From Begonia masoniana (Eukaryota; Streptophyta; Magnoliopsida; Cucurbitales; Begoniaceae), in NCBI GenBank assembly GCA_022432975.1, contig CM039509.1, positions 6,263,043 through 6,327,042 on the forward strand: DNA of 64,000 nucleotides, given 5' to 3'. Made by a program: the position numbers and the translations under genes. Each line of letters begins with the position of its first letter. Positions within the stretch are counted from its first letter, which is position 1. The notes beneath the pieces are model-generated. The model was given only the letters and a program-made list of their open reading frames with translations, did not search any database and had not been told where the DNA came from. Below, piece by piece: positions 46,586 through 58,600 of this stretch.

Positions 46586-47312
46586 AACACCTTTCGTGAT
46601 GGAAAATGGAAGCTTACCAGAGGTTCATTGATTGTGGCGAGAGGAGAAAAATACTCCTCATTATATGTGATGCACGCGAGGATCACAGATTCCACAATCA
46701 ATGTGATGGGTAATAAGGCTGCAAAATTTGTGAATTCACCTTCTAAGAGAAAGGTTGAGAAGACTCGGAAGAAGTCAGGTTCTCGGGTGAAGTTCAGGTT
46801 GGGATCTGAGGGTACATCAGAGCCGGTGAGTCAGCCTATTACAGATGTTCAGTCATCAGGTTCAGTTTCACATCAAAGTGGTATCGTCAAAGGCAGAACA
46901 ATGCAGAAGGTTAAAACTTCGGGACGATATGATGAAACTGTGGATTATGCATTGAATGTGTTCGAGGGTAACGATTCCTGTGTGGAGTCTTCGACATGTT
47001 CAGATGGAGTTCGTTGCAGCAACTCTGATAGTTCAGTGATACCATGGAGGAGGAGGAGATGCGATTTCTTCTCAGGTAAATCTCTCAAGTTTAAGCATGG
47101 CTTAAACTTAATCGGTATCGGATGCTGAGTTGGCCCATCTGGGGCCTTTGTGGTAGAGGAGCTTATGTTTAATGAGGGTTTGCAGATTTATTTCCTTGCA
47201 CCGGAATTTCGTTGGAGGTGGAGATTGTCAGAGTTCAGTGTTCTGGATTCGGTTTTGTTGGGCCGAGTAGCCCGTTGGATCTCTCTTGTGGAATTCGTGT
47301 CAAGGTGGAGTT
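46586..47312 (+). pseudogene. remaining copia pre-integrase region and tail
   Basis: Continues the small copia element after the Sirevirus. GNTFRDGKWKLTRGS followed by LIVARGEKYSSLYVMHARI is the GAG-pre-integrase block. The following Ser/Lys-rich frame to 47128 has no integrase HHCC or DDE motif and no RT motif. The polypurine tract (AAGGTGGAG, about 47302-47310) then leads into the 3' LTR. A direct join of the gag/protease end to the tail indicates a large old internal deletion. Confidence 0.8.
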
Positions 47313-47578
47313 TGTTAGAATTTGGTGTGACCCGAATTCTAGTTGGGCCGGGTCGGGCCCATTATCAATATTAGGGTTTTATGTTTTCTCTATTTATTGA
47401 TGTTTGAGTCGCAAAACTCATTGTACCGAATTTGATATTAGTGATTCTCTCATCTGCCCGTGGTTTTTTCCTTTTCTAGGGTTTCCACGTAAATTCGGTG
47501 TCCATTATTTTCTCATTATTTCTTTTTCGATTTTCTGAATCGTTCGTTACAGGTGGATTAGGGCGTCTAATCATAACA
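47313..47578 (+). mobile_element. 3' LTR of the small copia element
   Basis: TGTTAGAATTTGG to CTAATCATAACA, 266 bp, followed by the target duplication GTCTT. Confidence 0.95.
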
Positions 47579-47583
47579 GTCTT

Positions 47584-50580
47584 TTCTTTCATTTCCTCTA
47601 CCAGAGAGGAAATGAGTTTTCTCCTCAACATGGTCTTACTTTCCACTGTGGGTTGGCTTTCGGTCTGTGCTGTTTGTTGGTAAGTTTCTTCTTATTCCTT
47701 TGTCTTTGTTGGTAAGATCTTACTCCTAACTCCTTAGTATCTGTTTTCTCTTCGATATTTTCTGTGGCGTCTCATAATTTTTATATCTTGTTTTCTTAAA
47801 TTCTCATAAAATTTTTCGACTTTATTTAATAACTTTATTCATATCCTCGAGCGACATTATTTAAAATATTAAACTTTGGTAGCAGAAGGCTATCTTGCGT
47901 AGGAGACTCTTTATAAGGTAAAATTAACCAAAATCCCAACTTTGACACTATAAAAAGAACTCTGGTCGACACCTTGTCTGAGGGGTCGACACCTTGTTTG
48001 GTAGGGGTCGATCCATGTTAAAAGGTTCGACACTTCATTTGTCTCTGGTTTTCATTTGTAATGGGATCGATCGACACTTGGGTCGACATCTTGCCTGGCA
48101 AGGTGTCTACCCCTGCAAGCACAGGTAGACACTTCAAAGGCAATTTCCCTTTTTTTTCTACATATTCAACACTTCCACTCTTCTTCATACTTACCAACTC
48201 TACATACGCAATATCAACTCACTCCCTTTCCTACCTAAGCATCAAATTCACCTTTATAAATTCCTCAATTCATCCATATTTATCACATTCTAAAATAGAC
48301 ATCCATTTAATTGAAAACCTCATCCAAAAGTCGTCAATTCCGACTCTAATCAACAATCCGATTTTCAAACATCAAAACTCATTTCAATGCATCAAAATTC
48401 AATCCTATTTCATCCAAAACCTAGTTTATCAATATCAACAAACCAGCGGAAAGACATAAAATTCATCCAACAGTGAACCCATCTGTATAAACCATCAAAA
48501 TAGACATTCTATACATTTGTTCACAAAACTATCCAAAAAGCATCAAAACACAATATTTTATAGCTAATCACCCATCAGCCCAAAATAAACCCTCTATACA
48601 TTTGTCAAGTCATTTCTACCTAACATACTCAAAACCTCAAAATATTTATCCATTGGTTCCCATGAGTCAAAATCGTCTCTACTGCACCGGCGCACTCCCA
48701 CGGGCATCCCTCATCAACCTATGCGTTAATCCAATAAAGGAACGTCTTCCTCACCTTGGTCGAGGTCACCTACACCGTAGAGACATTCTATGAGCTAAAA
48801 GCTCAGTAAATCTACGTAAATGAAAATGCATGCTATGCATAGGCTGTTCAGAAAATCATGCAGTTATTTTATTCATTTAGTTACATAACAGGAGGTGTCA
48901 CCGGGGGTTCATTCACCAGATGGAGAGGGCACATCTCGCGGTGAGACAGCCATTTCCATCTACCGGGAAAAAAACATATTTCACCTGTAGGACAGCCATG
49001 TCTGAACCCTACCCCGACGTGACCAGGATTACGTACATTCATTTTCATTCTTTAGTTATATACGGGAGGTGTCACCCGGGGTTCATTCACCAGATGGAGA
49101 GGGCACGTCTCGCGGTGAGACAGCTATTTTCATCTACCGGGAGAAAAACATACTTCACTTGTAGGACAGCCATGTCTGAACCCCACCCTGACATGACCGA
49201 AATTATGTGCGTTCATATCTTTTCATGAAAACGTATGTGGAAGTTCATTTGTTATGCTATTTTAGAAAACATGATGCATGGACGTGTACGATGCTATAAC
49301 GATATAAAAAACATTAAAACAATACATTAAACAATACATTAAACAATACAACATCGATAACTCAACAAAACCTAACTACCCAGCTTATCTACGCCCAAAC
49401 AACCTAAATCATCAAATCCTCAATCGATAAACTTTCTTATGGTGTAGGCCAAATTGGCCAAACAAGTCACGAAGACTTACCTTGAGTCCTTACACACCGA
49501 GCTCCTCGTTTTGAGCTTCGTCACCTAGAACATTTCACAACACACGACATTAAAACCGAGCCTAAACCATCAAATTTTCAAAACTAACGAAACTCCTAGC
49601 TAAAGAAAATTTTTTAATATTCTAATTTAACTCACTCAGGCATTTTGTCGAGCAATTTGCGCTCAAGATTTTCTAAACCTCCATTAATGGAGTTTTTACA
49701 CATCCAACAACCAAAATCCACAATAAACATAAATTTTCAACTTAACTATCTCTAACAATCGCAAATACATCCGATACAATCATAAATACGGTAAACATAA
49801 CCGTTTCTAACATAACCCGACTATTTCGACAAAACCCTAAACGTTAAAACTCAAAAACTAACATCCAAATTTTACTTGTTAAATTACTTATTTGCTCTTT
49901 GCATTAAATCTATGCTTATTTCGTTATTTAACTATTGATTTGGTTTCTCCAAATTTTCCTTATTTCACCAAATATTTCAAGAAATTACTAGGGTTCTAAT
50001 AAAACTTTCCGTTCACAAAACGAGTTTAATTTGCTATATTTATGAAAATGCCATTAGGTAACGAAAATCCAAAAATTCGGGTGTTACATTCTCACTGTGA
50101 TTTTCCTCTGTTTTCTTCATCCAATCATGGTTTGTTTTCTTGAATTCTGCAGTTCTGCTTCGGTCAAATGACTTTCTTTTTTTTTTTTTTTTGGGTTGGG
50201 GGTGGGCGGGTCATTGGCTAGGCTTGCAAGCCGGCTCTATTGGGGACCGTATGGTTCAGTCTGGGGTAGGCTCGCAAGCCCAGCCCCTGAGATTGAATCG
50301 GCCCGTCTCATGGGACCGAGTCAGGCTCGGCTCACTACAGTAGCGAGCCGAGTGGGCTGCCTTGCCAGGGGGGGGGGTGTAAATCAACAATGGTCATTGA
50401 CTGGGCTTGCGAGCCTGGCCCGCTGAGCCAACAAGCTGGCTCGTTTGGGGACCATCTGGCTCGGTCCCTGGCAGGCTCTCGAGCCCAGCCCCTGGGATTG
50501 GCTCGACCCGCCCTCATAGCTGGCTCTAGTTCGCCCGTTAAACATCTATAGTCTGCCCATGAACTTACATGTCTATGACT
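47584..50580 (+). repeat. unidentified repeat, copy B (split by a solo LTR)
   Basis: Similar to copy A at 32985-33760. The left part is 47636-47757, and the right part resumes at 50094 after the solo LTR 47763-50088. In the right part the GGGGACC.T.TGGCTCGGT block occurs twice (about 50240 and 50445). No coding potential. Confidence 0.65.
47763..50088 (-). mobile_element. solo gypsy LTR (L8)
   Basis: Plus-strand start TGTGGCGTCTCAT, end TTCGGGTGTTACA; 2326 bp. Imperfect target duplication TTTTC (47758-47762) and TTCTC (50089-50093). Minus-strand splice-like signals: middle exon 49524-49481 with donor AAG/GTAAGTC, and second intron 49480-48770 ending GGTGTAG. A roughly 170-bp module with GGAGGTGTCACC..GGGGTTCATTCACC is tandemly duplicated at 48890-49200. 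TCGACACCTTG motifs lie at 47967-48130. No gene; reading frames at 48061-49228 have no signature. Confidence 0.88.
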
Positions 50581-50733
50581 TCATTTTTGCAGAATATCCT
50601 AAATTTGGCTTACAAACTAAAGGTGTTCAAAACTAACAAAGAACTGATCGATTTGATCTTGTTCGAGTCAGTTTCAAATTTCAATTCTATTTTTTTTAGA
50701 ACCGAGAGTTTTCGATTTGCCAGATTCAAAACC
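50581..50733. other. spacer, nothing recognised
   Basis: Short AT-rich stretch between the unidentified repeat and the copia 5' LTR. It ends in AAACC, the candidate target duplication. Confidence 0.5.
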
Positions 50734-50994
50734 TGTTAACACATGTGTTTTACTGTTCAGTTATAATTTCGTTAAGATTGCAAGTTATTTCACTGTATTG
50801 TCAAACACTCATCATTTCTCTTCCTGGCATATACATGTAATGATTTCCAAAGAGATAAAATATACGGAAGATATTATTCAACTTGTTTTTTTTTCTCTCT
50901 CTTTCAACTGCCGTTTCCATCATCATCTACCTCCTTCTTCCTTTGCTTATTCTTCTCCCTTTGCGGCCTCCTCTGTTCATTCAAAATCTCAACT
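50734..50994 (+). mobile_element. 5' LTR of the decayed copia element
   Basis: TGTTAACACATGTGTTTTACTG to AAAATCTCAACT, 261 bp, directly followed by the primer site. Compare 55275-55528. Confidence 0.88.
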
Positions 50995-51006
50995 TGGTAT
51001 CAGAGC
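50995..51006 (+). promoter_or_regulatory. tRNA-Met primer binding site
   Basis: TGGTATCAGAGC immediately after the 5' LTR. Confidence 0.9.
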
Positions 51007-51012
51007 TAAAAG

Positions 51013-52110
51013 ATGGCATCGTCCAGCTCCACTATTCCCTCCTCCCCATAAGCTCCTCTGTCTTCTCCCCTTCCCTCATTCCCCTCTATAACACTCACAA
51101 TCAAGGTAAACAACAACAACTATCTCGTATGGAAAGCTCAACTTCTCAATGTGGTTATCGCAAATGGCATCGATAACCTTCTGGACGGCTCTTGCCCACC
51201 TCCCCCACAATGTATGGACTCCCTCTCTTCTCAACTCAACCAGGAATACACGGTATGACAACGATACAATCGGCTCATCATGAGCTAGATTTTCGCTTCA
51301 TTGTAGGAAGAACTCCTTCCATAGATTGTTTCCTTCACCACCTCTAGTGAACTCTGGTCAGCTCTTGCACGGATGTTCACCTCATCCTCTTTATCAAAAA
51401 TCACTGATTTGCGGAGTCGGCTTCACTCTCTGTCCAAAGATGGCATCTCGGCTGCAAGCTATATTTAGAACATCATCACAATATGCAATACTCTGCAGCA
51501 ATCGAGGAACTGGTTTCATATCGGGACCAAATCATCTACTTTCTCGGTGGTTTGGGCAACGAGTATAATGCCTTCGTCACATCCATCACCAACTGCGCTA
51601 ACCAGCCACCTCTGGAAGAAATCCAGAATCTTCTTCAAAGTTACAATTTTCGTTTAGAGAAACAGAACATAATTGTTTCTCTTTCGATGCTGAGCCCGAT
51701 TCAGGCGAATATTGTTTCTCATCGCCCCCTCCGACCAAGTTGGACGGCTCGCTAGAATGTCAAATTCCACCCTAACCTTCCTACTAGTCCGCATCAGACT
51801 GTACCCAATTCTTTTCCACCAGCAAATTCATGCCGGCCGATCTGGTCCACGCAACAATTTAAACCCAGGTTCCAGATCTGCGACAAAATGGGTCATGCAG
51901 CCCTGGCCTGTTACCATCGCCTGAACCCAGTCTACCGCTCATCCGCTCTTCAAACCAATCTAACCCTTCCTCCTCAGCCCTCACCTATTCTGCAGCCCAC
52001 GCCCAAGCCAACTACAACATCTTACCTCACACCCAAACTGACAACCAGTACACCTCACCTCCTCTCCTTTCAGCGTCCCTACCGATTCAAACCAAACTGC
52101 TTGACTCTTA
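51013..52110 (+). pseudogene. copia gag, broken
   Basis: Starts MASSSSTIPSS at 51013 with an early stop (51049). Recognisable pieces are NNNYLVWKAQLLNVV, then SSELWSALARMFTS, and a zinc knuckle near 51860-51920 in which the first Cys has become Phe (FQICDKMGHAALAC). Several stops and at least two frame changes. Confidence 0.8.
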
Positions 52111-53530
52111 CCGATGTCGTTCTCCTCTGCGTCGACTGCACCATTGCTACTTGATTCCGGTGTGACACATCATTTCACGCCACAATTCTCCATCCTCAAC
52201 AATCTACATCCTTACACCGGTCTTTCCCAAGTCGCCACTACCGATAGTAAACTTCTCCACATCTCTCAAATTGGTTCCTCTGTTATTCCGACCATCGGTC
52301 GAACACTCAATTTACGTATTGTCTGTCACACTCTACATATTTCTCACAACCTGTTAAGTGTGGCTCAATTATGCCGAGAAAATTCTGTATTTGTGGAATT
52401 TCATTCAAACTCTTTTTTTTGTCAAGGATCAGAATTCTCACCAAACTCTACTTCGGGGTTCCTTCAATGACGGTCTCTATTAGATTCCATCGGCCGACAT
52501 GGTTCTGTCCTTAACTGCACGGCTGTCTGTTCAAGCCGCTGCCTCCTCAAATTTTTGGCATCTTCGTTTAAGTCATCCCTCTTCCTCTGTTTTGCAACAA
52601 GTATTAGACTCGTGCAATGTTAAATGTGCAAAAACAGATTTGAAAAAATTAAGTATTCCCTGTCAAATGAGTAAAACTCATAGACTATCTTTTTCAATTT
52701 CTAAATCATACACTCGTTTTTCTTTTGATATTGTACATACGGATATTTGGGATCCATCTTCTACTAAATCTATTACTAGTGCACGATGTTTTATCTTATT
52801 TGTTGATGACTGTACTCGATTCACTTGACTTTTTTCCTTGAAAGTAAAAAGTGAAGTTCACACTACATTTGTGCATTTTCATCAATTAGTTTACACGCAA
52901 TTTGGTGTCAAAATCAAAGTCGTCTAATCGGACTGGGGTGGAGAATTCTAATCTCTGACTCCTTTGTTTAAATCTCTTGGTAATTATCATTGTGACTCGT
53001 GGCCATATACCCCAAATAAAAATGGTAGAGTAAAGCGTAAAAATCGACATGTTACCGAAACTGGTCTTGTTTTATTTTTTCATTCATTTGTTCCTCAACA
53101 TTTCTGGACCTATGTTTTTGCCACAGCCATTACTCTTATTAATTTGCTACCTACTCTTGTACTATTTCACAAGTCTCCTTTCAAATGTTTGATCAATTCT
53201 ATTTCAGATTACTCTTCGTTGCGTGTCTTTGGTTGTCTTTGCTTTCCCTTTCTTTGACCATTCAACCAACATAAACTACAACCTCATTCCCTTCCTTGTG
53301 TTTTCTTATGAACCAGTTCTCATCACAAACGCTCTATATGCTTAGACTCTCATTCAAGTAAAATGTACATTTCTCGGCATGTCACCTTTGATGAGTCTAG
53401 TTTTCCATTCTCTTCCTTTAACTAGTCTACTAAACAACAACCTCCATTTTCTCTTCTGATTCCCTAGGTCTCATTTCCACCTTTTTCTACCAACCAGACG
53501 ACTTCACCTCCATCAACTTTCCCCATAATG
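52111..53530 (+). pseudogene. copia protease and integrase, broken
   Basis: Protease LLLDSGVTHHFTP at about 52143-52180. The pre-integrase region FWHLRLSHPSSSVLQQ is at about 52552. Integrase core pieces are FDIVHTDIWDPSS (52730), VDDCTRFT (52802), a SDWGGEF segment with a stop before it (about 52928), and PNKNGRVKRKNRHVTE (53010). Stops at 52468, 52828, 52926 and 53256, among others. Confidence 0.85.
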
Positions 53531-55180
53531 TTCTCTTTTCTCATGCCTATAGACCATCATGTCTCAACATCTCCATCCTCTCCTAACCCTATTAACCAAC
53601 CTCCCTCTCCTATACTATCTATAAGCACTTCTCCTCAGCCTTGTATCCAACCTATCCTTAATGTCCATCCTATGACAACTAGAGCCAAAGATGATATTTT
53701 TAAGCCAAAACCCTTTACCATTGACTCTTCTCTTGAACCAAAAACTTTCCAACAAGCCTCCAAATACCCAAATTGGTTAACGGTCATGCAAGAGAAAATC
53801 TCTGCTCTCAACGAATCCAACACTTGGGAATTAGTTTCACTTCTAAGAGGGGCTAAAATTATAGAGTGCAAGTGGTTCTTCAAGACTAACCTGAATTCAG
53901 ATGGTACGGTTTCCCGATACAAGGCTCGTCTTGTGGCAAAAAGTTATGATTAGACAGAAGGTATTGACTATGATGAGACTTTTAGTTCAGTTTTTAAACC
54001 GACTTCACTGCATACTGTTCTTTCCTTAGCCATCTCATTTGGCTGCATTACTAGACAACTGGACATCAACAATGTTTTCCCACACAGTGATTTGACTCAA
54101 ACAGTTTATATGCAACAACCTCCAGGTTTTATTAGTCATTCTTTTCCATCAGTTGTATGCCTATAATATAAATTTCTCTATGGTCTAAAACAGTGTCCTA
54201 GAACCTGGTATACCAAGTTATACAATGCCTTAATAGGTTGGGGTTTCTCAATATCAAAATCTGACTCATCACTATTTGTTCGTCGAATGCGATCCTCGAT
54301 TATAATTATGCTAGTGTATGTCGACGACATTATCTTGACGTGTAACTCCGCCGCTCTATTGGATCAGCTTTTAGCTTATTTACATTCACAGTTTAAAGTT
54401 CGAGATCTTGGACCACTCTCATTCTTTCTCGGCATTTCGGTCACCCACACTCCTGCTGGCATGAACCTTTCACAATCGAAATATATCTCTGAGTTACTTC
54501 ATAAGGCTAACACGGATTCCTGTAAGCCGGTCCCTACTCTCATGGTTGCAGAATCAATCTTATCAAAACATTCTGAAATACCACTCCGTGATGGTTTACT
54601 CTATCGTATCATTGTCAGCGGCTTACAATACAGTTGTCTTACTTGACCAGATATTGTCTTTGCTGTAAACAATGTTTCACAATTTATGCACACACCATCA
54701 GACATTCACTGTCAAGTAGTCAATCGAATCTTGAGATATCTTAAAGGTACACCCACTTTAGGCATCTCCTTCTCGCCTTCTGTGTGTTCCAATTTGACTT
54801 GTTACACAGATGTGAACTGGGCTTCCTGTTCAGATGATCGTAAAAACACAAGTGATTACTGTATTTTCCTCGGAACTAATCTTATCTCTTGGTCTTCTAC
54901 TAAGCAAAAAGTTGTTTTACGCTCTAGCACTGAATCTGAATATCACAGCGTAGCGAATGGTGCAGCGAAAGTTCTGTGGTTACAGTCACTACTATATGAA
55001 TTGGGTATTATGTCTTCAACAGTACCTCTTATTCTCAATGATAACTTAAATACTACGTATCTCGCCTCCAATCCGGTGTTACATTCTAAATCCAAACATA
55101 TGGAGATTGATTTTCATTTCGTTCGAGAAAAAGTATTCAAGAAGAGGTTGTTGGTCAAATTTACTCCATCTGAAAACTAA
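53531..55180 (+). pseudogene. copia RT and RNase H, broken
   Basis: The RT entry FQQASKYPNWLTVMQEKISALNESNTWELV is in the frame 53528-53953, which a TAG ends at 53951. The catalytic MLVYVDDIILTCNS is at about 54307-54350. RNase H spans 54686-55180 with CYTDVNWASCSDDRKNTSDY, STESEYHSVANGAAK and SKSKHMEIDFHFVREK. A purine-rich tract AAGAGAGGATAT (55265-55276) precedes the 3' LTR. Confidence 0.88.
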
Positions 55181-55274
55181 CTCATTGATGTGCTCACTAA
55201 ACCTCTTCCACTGGCCACATTCTCTATTTTCTTATCCAAGATCTTAGGCCTATGGTCTTTGTCTTAAGAGAGGA

Positions 55275-55528
55275 TATTAACACATGTATTTTACTATTCA
55301 GTTATAGTTTCGTTAAGATTGCAAGTTAGTTAATTGTCTTGTCAAACACTCATCATTTCTCTTCCTGGCATATACGTGTAATGGTTTCCAAAGAGATAAA
55401 ATATACACAAGATATTATTCATCTTGTTTTTTCTCAAACTCTCTGTAGTTGTTTCCATCATCATCTACCTCCTTACTTTGCTTCTTCTTTTCTTCTAAGG
55501 CCTCCTCTGTTCATTCAAAATCTCAACT
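55275..55528 (+). mobile_element. 3' LTR of the decayed copia element
   Basis: TATTAACACATGTATTTTACT to AAAATCTCAACT, 254 bp. Similar to 50734-50994 with scattered substitutions and a few small deletions. Confidence 0.88.
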
Positions 55529-56060
55529 AAACTGATCTAATCCGAACAAGAAAAATTTTCCAGCGCATTGAAAAAGCTCATAAGGAACTCAGGCCAATTT
55601 GTACTCTTGTTGTCTACTCATGTGAAAAACATATAATTTGAACAGAACTAGAATTGGCATTGTGCAATAAAACTATAAATTGGTAATTCATCCGTTGATT
55701 TTTCTAATATTTTTTTGCTTTTAAAGTTATTTTTTAAAATGTATATTGGTAAAAATTAATTTTATGTAAATATATAAAATTAGAATTTTTTTCAAAAATT
55801 TGGTTTGGTTTGGTTTGGTTTCATTATCAAACATACCAATTTAGTTCTAAAATTACTAGAACTGGCATATATTGATTCAATTCGATTCTAACGTAGAAAC
55901 AACCGTGAACAACACTCTTGTTTAGGAATCCTTCCACTATTATCAGCCATTTAAATGTAGCCTATTTTTAATTTTATTCTAAAAAATACTAATAACTAAT
56001 AAACTCCATAATTGTTATTTACAAAGCAGGCAAAGGCGGACCACATGATGGTAGAGTACG
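55529..56060. other. AT-rich intergenic DNA
   Basis: Low-complexity AT-rich sequence (a TTTGGTTTGG run at about 55800). No coding region or repeat boundary recognised. Confidence 0.6.
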
Positions 56061-56785
56061 TACCACGTGGCATTAGTAGATGAGATCATCGAGTGCCTTC
56101 TAAGCAATTATCTCTGCTGAGACTTAACTCCCACCACAAATTCTGACAGCTTGGGCCTAAGTGCTAACACTCTTTGATATCGAAAGCTGGAAAATGATCA
56201 ACGATCCAAAACACGCCACGTAGAACAGCAACAATTGCCATATCAATGCCACCGTGTCAATTTCTTTTTTTCTTTTTACCCTATTTATTATAAAAAATAG
56301 ACTATCTTGGGCATTTACTATTGTACCCTTCGTATCAATCTCAGTTAAAAAAAAAGACTCTTTTAATAGAAATAGCCTTAATCATTAACTACTTACTTCT
56401 TTAAGAAAATATATTTTCATTAAAATTTAAAAAAAAAACTGAAAAATCAGCCCACCAGTGGCTGAAGTGGATTATCAACCAATCACTTACTGCCACGTGG
56501 CAGTCAACAAAATGAGTCGACTGTATCTCCACGTGTCTTGATATGATTTGCCAGAAGGAGAGAAACCTCTGTTACTTACTGTGGCGGTTAGAACCTGAAA
56601 AAGCTCACCCACTTTCCCTCCCTCTCTCTCTAACCCACTCCCCCACTCTCTCTTATCATCTTGTCCACTTCATTGAACCTCGTCACCAAACATAATCCCT
56701 CCAAACCTTCTCAGAGATCAATTTTGGACTCACGTTCGTAGAGAGAGAAACTGGGAGAGAGTTTTAGAAAGAGAGAACCACCAAA
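56061..56785 (+). promoter_or_regulatory. upstream region of the rhomboid gene with G-box motifs
   Basis: Contains ACGT-core motifs CCACGTGG (56063-56070), GCCACGTAG (near 56215), the 14-bp palindrome CTGCCACGTGGCAG (56490-56503) and CACGTGTC (56530-56537). A pyrimidine-rich stretch (CCCTCCCTCTCTCTC, about 56617-56655) and GAGAGA-rich sequence just before the ATG look like a plant 5' UTR. No clear TATA box is seen. CACGTG elements bind bZIP and bHLH factors in plants; control of this gene by them is inference. Confidence 0.5.
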
Positions 56786-58600
56786 ATGCCGATCGAAGCC
56801 ATGGAAAGGGAAGGAGGAGAGAAACAGCGGAGGATCACCAGTGGCCACTCATCTGCCTCCTACGTAGTTGAAGAGACGGAGACCCAATGGACATCATGGC
56901 TGATTCCGATGTTCGTCGTGGCTAATATTGCTGTCTTTGTCGTCACTATGTACGTCAACGACTGTCCCAAGCACGTTAATGGAGTTTCTGGAAATTGCGT
57001 CGCCAGGTTCCTCGGTCGATTTTCGTTTCAGCCGTTGAGAGAGAATCCTCTGTTTGGACCTTCTTCGCAAACGTAATTTTCTTGTTTTAATTCCTGTTTT
57101 TCGCTTCATTTTCTTGTTTTTGATGTTTCCCATTATTTGAGGATAAATCTCTTGACAGGATTACAGATTTCGCTGTTTATTTGGGAGAAATTTACGTTCT
57201 GAGATTACTGTTTTACTTATATTTACTAGGCTTTATGACAATCTTCTCTTTGTTTTTGGGATTTTACATTTGCAGATTGCGAAACTTTGATTACCAATTG
57301 TTTGTATGAACAAAATACAGATCTGGTTTGTTTTTTTTTTTTGTATTAATAATGTCGTAATTATAAGAATTTGCAATATATTTGCCTAAATTGGGAGGAA
57401 AAAAAGGGTAAATTTCTAGAAGTTAAATCATTTGTTTTACAGATTGAAGAATTTGGGAGGTGTAGAAGCAACAAAAGTGGTTCAAGATCACCAAGGATGG
57501 AGGCTCATCACCTGTATCTGGCTACATGCTGGTGTTATTCACCTTCTTGCAAACATGATAAGTCTCGTTTTCATCGGCATTCGTCTCGAACAACAATTCG
57601 GGTTTGGTAATTTCCTCACTTTTTTCAAAAGAAAAATCGAGAAATTTTTATTTTCTTGATTTGTTTAGAACTTTGATTTTGCATTTTTTTCCAGCGAGGA
57701 TCGGAGTGATCTACTTAGTGTCGGGATTCTTTGGGAGCATTCTTTCGACGCTATTCATTCGAAACAGCGTCTCTGTCGGGGCATCGGGTGCATTGTTCGG
57801 ACTTCTTGGAGCGATGCTTTCGGAGCTTATCACAAATTGGACTATCTATACGAACAAGGTCTAGAAAAGTTGTTATATTTCCGTATTTATTATTTGAATT
57901 ATCCAACGTGCAATTTTAGACTTACCATTTAATTCTATGTTTTAATCTCATTATCTCCTGACGTAACATTTATGTATCACTTATTAATTAGTCTATTAAT
58001 AAAGATAAATTATTAATAGTTAAAATAAGATATTAATTGCATCAATAATGAATCACACATAGTTATATCATGAGGGTAAAAGTAACGTTACTCTAATAGA
58101 ATTGACCGGCTATAATGGTTCTTAATTTGTTATTATTATAGCTTGATGTATTTGAATGTATTTTTTAGGCTGCAGCTTTGCTTACACTTTTGATCATAAT
58201 TTTGATCAATCTCGGAATCGGGATTCTACCACGAGTAGATAACTTTGCACACATCGGGGGATTTCTGTGCGGATTCCTTCTCGGGTTTATTCTTCTTACT
58301 CGTCCTCAATACGCGTGGTTGGAGCGGCACAGTCTTCCCGCAGGAGTTCGTGTAAAGTCGAAATACAAGACCTATCAATACATTTTGTGGATTATTTCCC
58401 TCGTTCTTCTTATTGTAGGGTAAGTTCATTATATTATATAGTTCAAAAACATTAGATAATGTGCATTATCAATGAAATTCTATGTCCACAGATTTACAGT
58501 CGGGTTGGTGATGCTATTCCGGGGGAAGAACGGAAATGACCATTGCCATTGGTGCCACTACCTGAGTTGTGTTCCGACCTCGAGATGGGAATGTGATTAG
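56786..58600 (+). CDS. RBL: rhomboid-like intramembrane serine protease, five coding exons
   Basis: Exons 56786-57072, 57443-57606, 57695-57858, 58169-58419 and 58492-58600, all with GT-AG introns and consistent phases, give 324 aa, the usual length of plant RBL proteins. Signatures: [20 protein letters not shown] (cytosolic start into TM1, about 33-52), [31 protein letters not shown] (71-94), [20 protein letters not shown] with H124, H129 and N133, catalytic serine S181 in GASGALFG, catalytic histidine H233 in DNFAHIGGF, and a Cys-rich tail CHWCHYLSC. Rhomboids cleave membrane proteins within the bilayer; the closest wording is to Arabidopsis RBL1/RBL2-type Golgi proteases. Both catalytic residues are intact, so it is probably functional. 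The subfamily member and substrate cannot be told. Confidence 0.95.

Larger units (their letters stand above)
33766..47578 (+). mobile_element. small non-autonomous copia element carrying a nested Sirevirus
   Basis: A copia-type element with 266-bp LTRs at 33766-34031 and 47313-47578 and a perfect target duplication GTCTT (33761-33765, 47579-47583). The LTRs differ at about five positions, so it is fairly young. With the nested Sirevirus removed it is about 3.5 kb and has a GC-rich leader, gag, protease and the pre-integrase region. Integrase, RT and RNase H are absent, so mobility would depend on enzymes in trans. Confidence 0.9.
50734..55528 (+). mobile_element. decayed copia element
   Basis: A plus-strand copia element with LTRs 50734-50994 and 55275-55528 and candidate target duplication AAACC/AAACT. 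It has a primer site, gag, protease, integrase, RT and RNase H in the copia order, all with stops and frameshifts. The LTRs differ at many positions and the 3' copy begins TA instead of TG, so the insertion is older than the other copia elements here. Confidence 0.9.
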
